Source: Vreelandella neptunia (GTDB lineage Bacteria; Pseudomonadota; Gammaproteobacteria; Pseudomonadales; Halomonadaceae). Taken from it: 64,000 nt of DNA. Within the stretch, counting starts at the first letter, position 1, and each line of letters starts with the position of its first letter. A program made the position numbers and the translations under genes. Positions 56,287 through 64,000 of the stretch are shown piece after piece. Below the pieces are notes generated by a model. It had not been told where the DNA came from. It searched no databases and was given only the letters and a program-made list of their open reading frames with translations. The DNA lies in contig NZ_JHQL01000001.1 of assembly GCF_000712975.1 (NCBI RefSeq), positions 248,001 to 312,000 of the forward strand, given 5' to 3'.

Positions 56287-56838
56287 ATGGAAAAGGCCAT
56301 TGATAGTCCATTTCCTGTGCTAGGCATTGCCGCATGGAGCGGAACTGGTAAAACGACCCTGTTAGCGCAGCTGTTGCCTCGACTGCGCGAGGTGGGCCTT
56401 CGGGTGGGAGTAATAAAGCATGCCCACCATAGTTTTGACGTGGATCAGCCAGGAAAAGACAGCTATCAGCTTCGTAAGGCGGGCGCTGAGCCGATGTTGA
56501 TTGCATCTCGGGAGCGTTTTGCTCTGATGCAAGAGACGCCTGACCAAGAGGAGCCAGATTTGGCCTACCTTGTTTCAATGATGGCTTACCATGCGCCAGA
56601 TTTAGTCATCGTAGAGGGGTTTAAAACGTGGCCAATTCCAAAGCTAGTTCTGTATCGTGAGGGCATTGGAGATGATTCCATTATGAGTGGTGATTGGGTG
56701 CAAGCAGTGGCGCTAAGCGGTTCGTCCCCTGAGTCGCTGAGTCCAACCGTAAAGCGGCTAGATCTTAATAATAGTGAAGCGATCACGCAGTGGGTGCTCG
56801 AATGGTTAAGCGCCCAGCCCAACAGCACCACTTCCTAA
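56287..56838 (+). CDS. mobB: Molybdopterin-guanine dinucleotide biosynthesis adaptor MobB
   Basis: MobB is a GTP-binding helper of MobA in forming the guanine dinucleotide form of the molybdenum cofactor. The 183-residue product has a P-loop GIAAWSGTGKTTLLAQLL near residue 14, VGVIKHAHHSFDVDQPGKDS and LVIVEGFKTWPIPKLVL. TGGGAGTCGTTA precedes the ATG. It starts a block of molybdopterin genes (mobB, moaCD, moaE) after uraA. No molybdoenzyme gene lies nearby. Confidence 0.93.
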   Translation: MEKAIDSPFPVLGIAAWSGTGKTTLLAQLLPRLREVGLRVGVIKHAHHSFDVDQPGKDSYQLRKAGAEPMLIASRERFALMQETPDQEEPDLAYLVSMMAYHAPDLVIVEGFKTWPIPKLVLYREGIGDDSIMSGDWVQAVALSGSSPESLSPTVKRLDLNNSEAITQWVLEWLSAQPNSTTS

Positions 56839-56867
56839 CACCATGGCTTGATTAAATAGGTAACGAT

Positions 56868-57662
56868 ATGCAGCTAACTCACCTCAATAGACACGGCGAA
56901 GCCAACATGGTTGACGTCGGAGATAAGCGAGAGTCCCGTCGTGAGGCAGTGGCGTCTGGACGTATCGTTATGCAGCCTAAAACATTGCAGCTGCTGAGTG
57001 ATGGCGATTTACCGAAAGGCGATGTACTAGCGACCGCTCGTATTGCTGGCATTCAAGCGGCTAAACGTACTCACGAGCTGATTCCGCTATGCCATTCATT
57101 GGCGCTGTCGAAGGTCTCCGTTGACTTCGATATCGATCACGCTAACGGGTGTGTTCATGTCTCAGCGCTATGTCGCCTTAATGGGCAAACAGGGGTAGAA
57201 ATGGAAGCCCTAACAGCCGTATCGGTGGCGTGTCTGACACTTTATGATATGTGTAAAGCGGTAGACAAAGATATGCGCATTGAGGCCATTCAGCTGGAAA
57301 GTAAGCGAGGGGGAGTCCGCGGAGACTACCAGCGTGGTGCGCCAGAGCCTATTGTGACCGGCGGTAGTCTGGCTGGAGAGGTCAGCTTGGGTGAGCGCTG
57401 TTCATCGCCTTGTGTACGGGTGAAATTCCTTGCTGAATTACGTGAAAGGGTGGAAGAAAGTGATCTTTCTATAGGGCTTGATCAACTGCCAAGTCGAGAT
57501 GTGGCTGGATTGAAAGCGGCATTAAGCGCTAGGGATTCGCGCTTTAACGTGCTCTCTGAGCAACGCACGCTATGCGCTATTAACCAAGTAATGGCAAACG
57601 ATAGTGCACGACTTACTGATGAGGATGAAGTTGCCTTCTTTCCTCCAGTGACGGGGGGGTAA
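56868..57662 (+). CDS. Fused cyclic pyranopterin monophosphate synthase and molybdopterin synthase small subunit (MoaC-MoaD)
   Basis: Residues 1 to about 157 are MoaC, beginning with [18 protein letters not shown] and containing [22 protein letters not shown] and [14 protein letters not shown], the conserved active-site region. Residues from about 182 to 264 are MoaD: a beta-grasp domain ending [14 protein letters not shown], with the C-terminal Gly-Gly that carries thiocarboxylate sulfur. A linker rich in Gly and Ser joins the two. There is no stop codon or frameshift between the parts. The free Gly-Gly at the C-terminus keeps the MoaD half functional. MoaE follows four bases later. In E. 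coli MoaC and MoaD are separate proteins. Confidence 0.9.
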   Translation: MQLTHLNRHGEANMVDVGDKRESRREAVASGRIVMQPKTLQLLSDGDLPKGDVLATARIAGIQAAKRTHELIPLCHSLALSKVSVDFDIDHANGCVHVSALCRLNGQTGVEMEALTAVSVACLTLYDMCKAVDKDMRIEAIQLESKRGGVRGDYQRGAPEPIVTGGSLAGEVSLGERCSSPCVRVKFLAELRERVEESDLSIGLDQLPSRDVAGLKAALSARDSRFNVLSEQRTLCAINQVMANDSARLTDEDEVAFFPPVTGG

Positions 57663-57666
57663 GTCC

Positions 57667-58143
57667 ATGACTGACATCGCAGAGACTGAGTTGGATATTG
57701 CCGTTAGGGTTCAAGAAGCGCCGTTTGAAATGGATGATGGCTATGAAAGTACGCTTCGCCAGCGTACCGATATTGGTGCTATTGTCACCTTCACTGGGTT
57801 TGTGCGTGATTTTAATGAAACCCCAGATGTCATTAGGCTTACCCTAGAGCACTATCCTGGGATGACTGAGCGCACATTAACGCAGATTGGTGAACAGGCT
57901 TATCAGCGCTGGGCGTTGCAGGCCATACGGATTATTCACCGTATTGGTGATTTGGCCCCGGGAGACCCTATTGTACGTGTCCTGGTGGCTAGCGCTCATC
58001 GCCGTGATGCTTTCCAAGCTTGTGACTTTATTATGGATTTTTTAAAAACCCAGGCGCCATTTTGGAAGAAAGAGCACTCCAGCGATGGTGCTTACTGGGT
58101 AAAAGAGCGCCACACCGATCAGCAGGCGGCAGAGCGTTGGTAG
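57667..58143 (+). CDS. moaE: Molybdopterin synthase catalytic subunit
   Basis: MoaE joins with MoaD to insert two sulfurs into cPMP, giving molybdopterin. The 158-residue product has GAIVTFTGFVRDFN, LEHYPGMTE and FLKTQAPFWKKEHSSDGAYWV, which includes the catalytic lysines. It starts four bases after the moaCD stop, so the two-subunit enzyme is made from coupled genes. Nothing unusual beyond the fused partner. Confidence 0.95.
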   Translation: MTDIAETELDIAVRVQEAPFEMDDGYESTLRQRTDIGAIVTFTGFVRDFNETPDVIRLTLEHYPGMTERTLTQIGEQAYQRWALQAIRIIHRIGDLAPGDPIVRVLVASAHRRDAFQACDFIMDFLKTQAPFWKKEHSSDGAYWVKERHTDQQAAERW

Positions 58144-58224
58144 TTAAGGATAACAAGCCAGGGATGGCGGGCTAAGGATATTAGTTTTGATCGCTAGTAC
58201 CGCCGTGACCGTTAGTTTCGCCGT

Positions 58225-59910
58225 CTAAAACGTACTGCCAAGCGCTTCTGACGAGGGCATTTCGGTTGCCATTATCTGCAAGTGCACGTCTGGCATGTGT
58301 TGGAGGTGATTGGCTAACCAGTGAATTAATCTTGGCTGTAGCGCTTGGCGTAAATCAGCCAAGGTGGCCGCTTCTATCTCTTCCAGCTGGTCATCTAGCC
58401 ATTCGCTGAAACTGTCTTCGTCAAGTGGGCTGGTCGCGCTAGCATCCAGCATTAAACGGCCAATCCGGCACCAGCCAGTGTCGGTAGCCGTAACGGGAAG
58501 CGCCAAAAACAGGCTGCCGCGTCGTGTCGAGTGAGAACCTGTCTCAAGCCCTGGATGAGGCACAACGCTATTTTGGTTAACGATACAGGGAGGCTGTGGG
58601 TGGCGAGCTTCGCAACGTAACCCTAGATTGTCGAACGCCAGCATGTCGCCATTTACCGGAGCGAGCGGGGCGTTAATGCCGAGGCTGGCGGCAATTTCCT
58701 GATGGGCGGCCTGGTGACGAGCTTCACCGTGAACTGGCAGCAATGTTTTTGGGCGAACCCATTGATACAGTTTTCTTAGCTCATCTTCAGCAGGATGCCC
58801 GGTAGCATGTAGTTCTGGATGGTTCATTTCATCGAAAATTACTACCCCAAGCTGCGCTAGACGTTTTTTAAGCTGTTCAATAGGGCGCTCGTTACCAGGT
58901 ATAGCTTTGGCAGAAAAAATAATACTATCGCCAGGCTCGAGATCAACAAACGGATGCCTGCGCTGTGCTAAACGCTGTAGCGCGGCACGCGGTTCGCCTT
59001 GGCTGCCTGTGGCAATAATCACAACTTCTTCTGGCGGCAGATAGCCTAGATCATGGGGCGGCACTAACGGCGGAAAGTCGTCTAGATACCCCAGCCCTCT
59101 TGCCACGCTCACCATACGCTCCATTGAGCGACCCATAAGACTGACCCGTCGGCCGCATTGTTGCGCAGCCAACCCAATGGCTAATACACGGGCGAGGTTG
59201 CTCGCAAAACATGATACAACGACGCGGCCTGTGCACTGTCTTAAAGTATGGGCAAGTGCCTTTGCTACGTCTCCTTCACTGCCAGAATGACCGGGCATCG
59301 GGGCATTGGTGGAATCGCCTACGACCAAATCAATAGGTGCGAGTGCACGAAATTGAGCAGCGTCAATGGGCATGCCGATTAACGGGTTAGGATCTAATTT
59401 CCAGTCTCCTGTGTGCAGTACGCGATAGTCACCTGCCTGCATTAGAATTGAGCAGCTTTCAGGAATTGAGTGGGTGACCGAAAGGTAACGCAGCGTAAAA
59501 GGGCCAAGTTCCATGGCATCGCCCGGCTCCACAACCTGAATGGCAGCGCTGCTAAGCTGGTGCTCTGCGAACTTATGACGCAGCAAGCCCGCTGCTAGCG
59601 GTGTTGCAAAAATAGGGCAGTTCCACTTAGGCCAAAGCCATGCCACAGCGCCAATATGATCTTCATGGCCGTGAGTAATGTAGAGAGCCTTAGGGGTAAT
59701 GCTTAACGCTGCTAGTGTCTCTGTATTGGGCACCTGCAATGGGGAGTTAGGTAGATCTTGACGAATCATCATGCCGCAGTCGACGGCGATCCACGTATCG
59801 TCGTATCCATACAGCGTAAGATTCATTCCAATTTCACCACACCCACCTAGCGGCAGTAAGTGCAGCGGTGGGCGACGGCGGGGACGAAGTTGAACGCGTG
59901 GTGGATGCAT
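58225..59910 (-). CDS. Ribonuclease J family metallo-beta-lactamase nuclease
   Basis: The 561-residue protein has an MBL/beta-CASP core. The metal-binding HGHEDHIGA spans residues 80-88, VTHSIPESC and LHTGDWKLD follow, and beta-CASP motifs include IIATGSQGEP and HATGHPAEDEL. The C-terminal domain is short. RNase J is a 5'-to-3' exoribonuclease and endonuclease typical of Firmicutes, Actinobacteria and alphaproteobacteria. It is not present in E. coli, so its presence in a gammaproteobacterium deserves note. The N-terminus is Pro/Arg-rich (MHPPRVQLRPRRRPP) and the start codon has only a weak ribosome binding site. Confidence 0.88.
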   Translation of the reverse strand: MHPPRVQLRPRRRPPLHLLPLGGCGEIGMNLTLYGYDDTWIAVDCGMMIRQDLPNSPLQVPNTETLAALSITPKALYITHGHEDHIGAVAWLWPKWNCPIFATPLAAGLLRHKFAEHQLSSAAIQVVEPGDAMELGPFTLRYLSVTHSIPESCSILMQAGDYRVLHTGDWKLDPNPLIGMPIDAAQFRALAPIDLVVGDSTNAPMPGHSGSEGDVAKALAHTLRQCTGRVVVSCFASNLARVLAIGLAAQQCGRRVSLMGRSMERMVSVARGLGYLDDFPPLVPPHDLGYLPPEEVVIIATGSQGEPRAALQRLAQRRHPFVDLEPGDSIIFSAKAIPGNERPIEQLKKRLAQLGVVIFDEMNHPELHATGHPAEDELRKLYQWVRPKTLLPVHGEARHQAAHQEIAASLGINAPLAPVNGDMLAFDNLGLRCEARHPQPPCIVNQNSVVPHPGLETGSHSTRRGSLFLALPVTATDTGWCRIGRLMLDASATSPLDEDSFSEWLDDQLEEIEAATLADLRQALQPRLIHWLANHLQHMPDVHLQIMATEMPSSEALGSTF

Positions 59911-60102
59911 CAGTAATGAAAAGCCTAAAAAGTAAGACCTTAACTATACGGGAAGGCAGGGGCGGGTAACAATCATCACGGCACTCAGCTGCGGTGCTTC
60001 CTTGCTATGCATAAGGTACACTATTTCACTTATATACAGTTTTCCTACTGATGGTAGGGGCTTGTCGAACGTGCCGTTAAAATATGTCAAGAGTGTTTAT
60101 TT

Positions 60103-60957
60103 ATGTCTCATTATTACCGTTTGGTGGTCTCTTGCCCTGATCAAGTGGGCATTGTGGCGCGTGTCTCAAGCTTTATTGCTCAGCAAGGTGGTTCTATTAC
60201 TGAGGCAAGCCAGCACTCTGATCTTGAGACTGGTCGCTTTTTTATGCGTTATGAAATTCTGGCAGATTCGCTAGGTATGTCAGCAGAGGCGCTGCGTAGT
60301 GCGTTTGAGCCAGTGGCAGAGGCCTTTCACATGCAGTGGTCGCTGGTTGATACTCAAAAACGCAGGCGTGTGGTGTTAATGGTGTCGCGTGAGTCTCACT
60401 GCCTAGTTGATTTACTGTACCGTTGGCAGGCTGGTGAACTTGACTGTGATATCGTTGGGGTAATTTCAAACCACGAGGATATGCGATCTCTTACTGAATG
60501 GTATGGCATTCCATACCATCATGTGCCCGTTGATCCTGATAACAAGCAGGCTGCTTTCGAGCAAGTTCAAGCGCAGATAGATAGTGCCCGGGCTGACTGT
60601 GTGGTGCTGGCGCGTTATATGCAGATTTTGCCGCCTTCTCTCTGCTCACGATACGCAGGTCGAGTGATTAATATTCACCACAGTTTTTTACCCTCTTTTG
60701 CCGGTGCTAAGCCCTATCATCAAGCTTATCAGCGAGGAGTTAAGCTGATTGGGGCCACCTGTCACTATGTTACCGAAGAGTTGGATGCTGGGCCGATTAT
60801 TGAGCAGGATATTCATCGGGTAAGTCACTGTCATACGCCAACAGATCTCGTGCGTTTTGGGCGCGATGTTGAAAAAGCCGTGTTGGCTCGCGGTTTGCGG
60901 TGGCACTTAGAAGATCGAGTGCTCATCCATGGTAATAAAACGGTGGTTTTTAGTTAA
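60103..60957 (+). CDS. purU: Formyltetrahydrofolate deformylase
   Basis: PurU hydrolyses 10-formyltetrahydrofolate to formate and tetrahydrofolate, balancing one-carbon pools. The 284-residue product has an N-terminal ACT domain (SCPDQVGIVARVSSFIAQQGG) that senses methionine or glycine in E. coli, and a C-terminal hydrolase domain with VINIHHSFLPSFAGAKPYHQA and TEELDAGPIIEQD. The catalytic Asn, His and Asp are present. The ribosome binding site is weak (AAGAG). It stands alone, with PurN, a formyl-THF user, elsewhere in the window. Confidence 0.95.
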   Translation: MSHYYRLVVSCPDQVGIVARVSSFIAQQGGSITEASQHSDLETGRFFMRYEILADSLGMSAEALRSAFEPVAEAFHMQWSLVDTQKRRRVVLMVSRESHCLVDLLYRWQAGELDCDIVGVISNHEDMRSLTEWYGIPYHHVPVDPDNKQAAFEQVQAQIDSARADCVVLARYMQILPPSLCSRYAGRVINIHHSFLPSFAGAKPYHQAYQRGVKLIGATCHYVTEELDAGPIIEQDIHRVSHCHTPTDLVRFGRDVEKAVLARGLRWHLEDRVLIHGNKTVVFS

Positions 60958-60975
60958 TTACGAATAGGGACTGCC

Positions 60976-61647
60976 ATGTCGTTTGCGCAGAGTGTTTTAG
61001 CCCCCTGGGCGTTGATATTGACTTGGTTGCTATCGCTTAGCATGCTTGTATGGATGCTGTGGCTTCGACCATGGCAGGCTCTGTTTGACGATGTGGCACT
61101 TCAGCACCGCTGGCTAGCAGCAACGGTAACGGTGGTGTTGATGTGGCAGCTGCGTGCTCAAGCGGTCGACTGGCTAACGTTACACTTAGTATTTACCGTC
61201 TTAATGACGCTGGTCTTCAAAATGCCGCTTGCGCTAATTAGCAATATACTGATTAACGTTGCGATGTGCGCTATTGGCCGCAACGAGTGGGCATTACTTG
61301 GGGCCAACGTGTTGGTAACCGGTATTGTCCCTGCAGTTATTACCGGGCTGGTATGGCGTTTAGTTGATCGACGGTTGCCGGATAACCTAATGGTGTTTCT
61401 ATTTGCATGTGGCTTCTTTGGCGCTGCGCTAGCGACATTGGGTGGCGGTTTATCAGCGGTATTGTTAATAGTCGTTGCAGGTACTGATCCCGAGGCGATT
61501 TATTTAGCTCAAGAGTATGCGCGCTTTCTACCACTACTCATGCCCTCGGAAGCCTTCATTACTGGCATGCTGTTGAGCATTTTGCTGGTGTACCACCCGG
61601 GTTGGGTAGCGACCTTTAATGACCACCGCTATATAGATTCTCAATGA
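60976..61647 (+). CDS. CbiM-like polytopic membrane protein (COG3235-type)
   Basis: The 223-residue protein has six predicted membrane helices. A conserved N-[ILV]-x-N region (ISNILINVAMCAIGRNEW) and a C-terminal LPLLMPSEAFITGMLLSIL match the predicted membrane proteins related to CbiM, the permease component of energy-coupling factor transporters for cobalt or nickel. No ATPase or CbiQ gene is adjacent, so substrate and partners are unknown. It follows purU by 18 bp in the same direction. The family assignment is moderate. Confidence 0.65.
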   Translation: MSFAQSVLAPWALILTWLLSLSMLVWMLWLRPWQALFDDVALQHRWLAATVTVVLMWQLRAQAVDWLTLHLVFTVLMTLVFKMPLALISNILINVAMCAIGRNEWALLGANVLVTGIVPAVITGLVWRLVDRRLPDNLMVFLFACGFFGAALATLGGGLSAVLLIVVAGTDPEAIYLAQEYARFLPLLMPSEAFITGMLLSILLVYHPGWVATFNDHRYIDSQ

Positions 61648-61655
61648 TACTCCAG

Positions 61656-61693
61656 TAATGCTGAGGCATCCTCTATCGATTGCCTCAGCATTA
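61656..61693. terminator. Hairpin between the CbiM-like gene and lexA
   Basis: TAATGCTGAGGCA and TGCCTCAGCATTA form a perfect 13-bp stem between the two converging genes. The flanking T-tracts are short. Confidence 0.8.
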
Positions 61694-61704
61694 TTTACAC
61701 TTTC

Positions 61705-62385
61705 TTATCCAAGCGCTTGGCCATTGCCGCCACGGATGACACCGACACCGACCCCTTCAATATCTAGCTGCTGCGTACGCAGATCAATTTCAATTGGTGC
61801 GAAATCACTATTTTCTGCCATCAACGTCACTGTATGCCCTTGACGTTTAAAACGCTTAACGGTCACTTCATCTTCCAGCCTTGCTACCACAATCTGGCCA
61901 TCACGAACGCGATCAGTCCGATGCACAGCAAGCAGATCACCTTCTAATATGCCGATATCTTTCATGGATAAACCACGCACCCTAAGTAGGTAGTCTGCTT
62001 TAGGGGTGAAATATTCAGCCGGTAGCGGACAATAACGATCAATATGTTCAGCCGCTAAAATTGGGCTTCCTGCGGCAACTTCTCCAATAACGGGCAGGCC
62101 GTTATGTGGTAGTGGCTCTGCCTGCGCAGGGAGTGTTGTGGCAGGAACATCGCTTATCTCTTGGGGTTCTTGATTAGGTAAGCGTATCCCTCGCGAGGTA
62201 TTGCGAATAATGCGAATGGCACCTTTGCGCTCAAGTGCTCTCAGATGCTCTTCGGCCGCGTTAGGTGAGCGGAATCCCAGTGCTTTTGCAATTTCCGCTC
62301 GGGTAGGTGGATAGCCAAATTCACCCATTGTTTTAACAATAAAATCAAAAACATGTTGCTGGCGCGCGGTAAGTGGGCGTGACAT
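61705..62385 (-). CDS. lexA: SOS response repressor LexA
   Basis: LexA represses DNA-damage genes and cleaves itself when RecA filaments form. The 226-residue product has an N-terminal winged helix ([22 protein letters not shown]), an Ala-Gly cleavage site in GEVAAGSP near residue 106, the catalytic serine in [11 protein letters not shown] near residue 138 and the lysine in EDEVTVKRF near residue 174. The start is the ATG at 62385 with GGAGG five bases upstream; the TTG four codons earlier lies inside that ribosome binding site. At 226 residues it is longer than E. coli LexA (202), owing to the linker between the domains. A LexA box lies upstream. Confidence 0.96.
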   Translation of the reverse strand: MSRPLTARQQHVFDFIVKTMGEFGYPPTRAEIAKALGFRSPNAAEEHLRALERKGAIRIIRNTSRGIRLPNQEPQEISDVPATTLPAQAEPLPHNGLPVIGEVAAGSPILAAEHIDRYCPLPAEYFTPKADYLLRVRGLSMKDIGILEGDLLAVHRTDRVRDGQIVVARLEDEVTVKRFKRQGHTVTLMAENSDFAPIEIDLRTQQLDIEGVGVGVIRGGNGQALG

Positions 62386-62420
62386 AACAACCTCCAAAAA
62401 TTGGACAAGACAGTAACTAC

Positions 62421-62436
62421 CTGTCGGCTTAAACAG
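62421..62436. promoter_or_regulatory. LexA box upstream of lexA
   Basis: CTGTCGGCTTAAACAG fits CTGT-N8-ACAG exactly and lies 36 bp before the lexA start. A second half-matching site ends at ACAG near 62455. Autorepression is expected. Confidence 0.85.
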
Positions 62437-62686
62437 TATGTGGTTAAGTATACAGTATGTTGCTCTGTCCAGTACATGGTAGAGCGCCCTACAGTGGCGC
62501 TATCGGTGGCCTCTTATTGGTAAGGAGATCTATACGAATGAGCGTGGTGTTATCTCAGTAGCGTATCAATTGTAGTGTTCGGCAGGCGTTTGAATATGCG
62601 CTTAAAGCGTCTGTTAGCGTTGAACAAAAAGCCAACGATAAGTGATTGAGCCAACTTACGTTATGGCATAGTATTTAACGATGTTT

Positions 62687-62700
62687 TAAACACTCGTTTT
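62687..62700. promoter_or_regulatory. Candidate PsrA operator before psrA
   Basis: AAAC-ACTC-GTTT (62688-62699) fits the PsrA consensus of AAAC and GTTT half-sites separated by 2-4 bases and lies 13 bp before the psrA ATG. Confidence 0.6.
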
Positions 62701-62712
62701 CTGGAGGGCGCT

Positions 62713-63390
62713 ATGGCGCAATCTGATACGGTAACGCGTATCCTTGATACTGCAGAGGTACTATTTGCTGAGCGCGGGTTTGCTGAAACGTCGCTGCGCA
62801 ATATTACCAGCAAAGCGCGGGTCAATTTGGCTGCTGTTAACTACCACTTTGGCTCTAAGAAAGCACTTATCCAAGCGGTGTTTGCACGTTATTTAGATCC
62901 GTTTTCTGAGCGCTTTCATACTGCGCTTGATGAGCTTGAAGCGCACTATCACGGTGATGTAATACCCCTTGAAGTATTGTTGGAAACAATGGCGAGCACG
63001 GTGCTGACGGTACCTGCTGAGCGTAATAGTCTGAAGGTCTTTATGCGTCTCTTAGGGTTGGCGTATAGTCAGGCACAGGGTCATTTGCGACGTTACATTC
63101 AGCAGCAGTATGGCGATGTCTTTACCCGTTTTACAGAACTTGTGCGTCAAGCAACGCCTGATTTGCCTGATGCTGAACGTTTCTGGCGGCTGCATTTTAT
63201 GCTTGGTACCGTGATCTTTACGCTGTCTGGGCTAGATGCACTGCGAGACATTGCTGCCAAGGATTATAATGAGCAAGTAACGGTAAGGGATTTAGTGAGA
63301 CGCTTACGCCCAGTGGTGGTTGCCGCTATGAATGCGCCGCTGCCACCTGCCGCTGACGAAGGACATTATGCGAACACCCACGCTAGCTGA
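62713..63390 (+). CDS. psrA: TetR family regulator, PsrA-like
   Basis: The 225-residue protein has a TetR helix-turn-helix (FAETSLRNITSKARVNLAAVNYHFGSK) given here by its ends FAETSLRN and NYHFGSK, and a helical ligand domain. The lexA-psrA-nagZ order equals that of Pseudomonas aeruginosa, where PsrA responds to long-chain fatty acids and regulates rpoS and beta-oxidation genes. The presence of a PsrA-type operator just before its ATG supports autoregulation. GGAGGGCGCT provides the ribosome binding site. The 3' end overlaps the L,D-transpeptidase start. Confidence 0.88.
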   Translation: MAQSDTVTRILDTAEVLFAERGFAETSLRNITSKARVNLAAVNYHFGSKKALIQAVFARYLDPFSERFHTALDELEAHYHGDVIPLEVLLETMASTVLTVPAERNSLKVFMRLLGLAYSQAQGHLRRYIQQQYGDVFTRFTELVRQATPDLPDAERFWRLHFMLGTVIFTLSGLDALRDIAAKDYNEQVTVRDLVRRLRPVVVAAMNAPLPPAADEGHYANTHAS

Positions 63391-63895
63391 ACTGCCGCCA
63401 TTGGATGAAGGGTGGATAGAAATCAATATCCAGCAACAGCAATTGTGCTATTGGATAGGGCGCACGCCGCAATATACGTGCGCTGTATCAACGGGTGAAA
63501 AAGGCGTCGGGCAGCAGGAGGGAAGTGGTCAAACGCCTCGTGGGTGGCACTATATCCGTGCGTCAGTTGGTGACGGTCTACCTGACAATGCGGTTTTTCG
63601 TGGGCGTCGATGGACGGGAGAGGTATTTTCGGCAGCACTCGCGGAGAAATTTCCTCATCGTGATTGGATATTAACGCGTATTTTGTGGCTTTGTGGTTTA
63701 GAACGGGGTCTTAACCGAGGCGGTAGTGTTGACTCTCAGCGTCGCTATATCTATTTGCATGGCACGCCACCCGACCAACCAATGGGTATCGCTGCGTCAC
63801 ATGGCTGCATCCGGCTGCGTAATAGTGATCTGCTTTTTCTATTTAAGCACGCCCGACCTGGTACACCTGTCTGGCTTCATGATGGTCAAGCCTAG
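63368..63895 (+). CDS. L,D-transpeptidase (YkuD domain)
   Basis: The 175-residue protein has a YkuD catalytic domain covering most of its length, with YLHGTPPDQPMGIAASHGCIRLRN, where the His and the SHGC cysteine form the active site. Such enzymes make 3-3 peptidoglycan crosslinks or attach lipoproteins. No signal peptide is evident, so the N-terminus may be mis-set or export may use another route. The ATG at 63368 has GAAGGA four bases upstream and overlaps the psrA 3' end by 23 bases. It sits before nagZ, a peptidoglycan-recycling gene. Confidence 0.88.
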   Translation: MRTPTLAELPPLDEGWIEINIQQQQLCYWIGRTPQYTCAVSTGEKGVGQQEGSGQTPRGWHYIRASVGDGLPDNAVFRGRRWTGEVFSAALAEKFPHRDWILTRILWLCGLERGLNRGGSVDSQRRYIYLHGTPPDQPMGIAASHGCIRLRNSDLLFLFKHARPGTPVWLHDGQA

Positions 63896-63914
63896 TCGAT
63901 TCATTACTGATTTT

Positions 63915-63942
63915 TTGACACACGATGCTGATCAACTAAAAT
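63915..63942 (+). promoter_or_regulatory. Promoter before nagZ, embedded in an inverted repeat
   Basis: TTGACA (63915-63920) and TAAAAT (63937-63942) are separated by 16 bp. A perfect 9-bp inverted repeat (ACTGATTTT at 63906-63914, AAAATCAGT at 63938-63946) borders the -35 and covers the -10. Confidence 0.6.
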
Positions 63943-63970
63943 CAGTCACCCTTTTGTTGGATCCATCACA

Positions 63971-64000
63971 ATGACTCACTCTTTAGGCCCGGTCATGCTC
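63971..64000 (+). CDS. nagZ: Beta-N-acetylhexosaminidase (partial, first 10 codons)
   Basis: Only MTHSLGPVML is visible before the window ends. It resembles the NagZ start, in which a conserved Leu-Asp segment follows, and nagZ follows psrA in Pseudomonas. NagZ removes GlcNAc from muropeptides in peptidoglycan recycling. The identification rests mainly on gene order. Confidence 0.5.
   Translation, partial: MTHSLGPVML

Larger units (their letters stand above)
62386..62712. other. Divergent lexA-psrA intergenic region
   Basis: These 327 bp hold the LexA box(es) and lexA promoter at the left and the psrA operator at the right. The middle contains no convincing gene or RNA. Confidence 0.6.

Noticed and set aside
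56237..56578. Minus-strand frame overlapping mobB
   Set aside because: The mobB P-loop and family motifs are clear on the other strand.

Overview
The window reads as ordinary chromosome of a gammaproteobacterium, most likely a member of the Halomonadaceae (Halomonas and relatives). This is inferred from protein content and gene order, not from a database search. The order mixes E. coli-type blocks (leuS-lptE-holA with a ybeL-like gene, accD-folC-dedD-cvpA-purF, apt/gpt, the yceJ-yceI pair) with Pseudomonas-type blocks (lysR/leuCDB-asd-fimV-truA-trpF-trpBA, purF-metZ, purMN/perM/hda, lexA-psrA-nagZ, phhB-tyrosine aminotransferase). A phasin gene points to polyhydroxyalkanoate storage. No phage, insertion sequence, integrase or CRISPR array was seen.

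Layout. 1-5.5 kb: holA (cut by the window edge), lptE, leuS, a zinc-ribbon protein and an unassigned membrane protein. 5.5-9.5 kb is the most accessory-looking stretch: a YefM-YoeB toxin-antitoxin pair with its own operator, an FAD amine oxidase, a CHMI-type isomerase and an Fe(II)/2-oxoglutarate dioxygenase whose start codon lies in a triple direct repeat. 9.7-27.8 kb: a LysR regulator divergent from leuCDB, then asd, a short FimV, truA, trpF, trpBA, accD, folC, dedD, cvpA, purF and metZ. 28-46 kb: cytochrome b561/YceI, a MATE exporter convergent with an NCS2 permease, an operon of a diguanylate cyclase, PhhB and an aromatic aminotransferase, SUMT, a coiled-coil membrane protein, apbC, dcd, purMN, perM-hda, a phasin, fumC and a membrane-anchored EEP phosphohydrolase. 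46-64 kb: two identical tRNA-Val(GAC) genes, msrC, metNIQ, ribE, a nucleobase salvage cluster (permease, apt, gpt, ung, upp, uraA), molybdopterin genes (mobB, a moaC-moaD fusion, moaE), an RNase J, purU, a CbiM-like protein, lexA, psrA, an L,D-transpeptidase and the first codons of nagZ.

The most interesting signals are non-coding. (1) metNIQ has a near-consensus promoter, then a leader of about 120 nt that ends in a GNRA-loop intrinsic terminator before metN. Its segments can pair in mutually exclusive ways, so it looks like a riboswitch or attenuator that I cannot place in a known class. (2) The purine permease at 51.1 kb is preceded by a 54-nt element closed by a perfect 9-bp stem, a candidate purine or xanthine-sensing leader. 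(3) Two separate NCS2 permease genes share a palindrome resembling the RutR box. (4) Short perfect tandem duplications (13-20 bp) recur at gene boundaries. Among proteins, the MoaC-MoaD fusion stands out.

Many true starts appear to be internal ATG codons or GTG/TTG codons with a well-placed Shine-Dalgarno sequence. The chosen start is explained in each entry.
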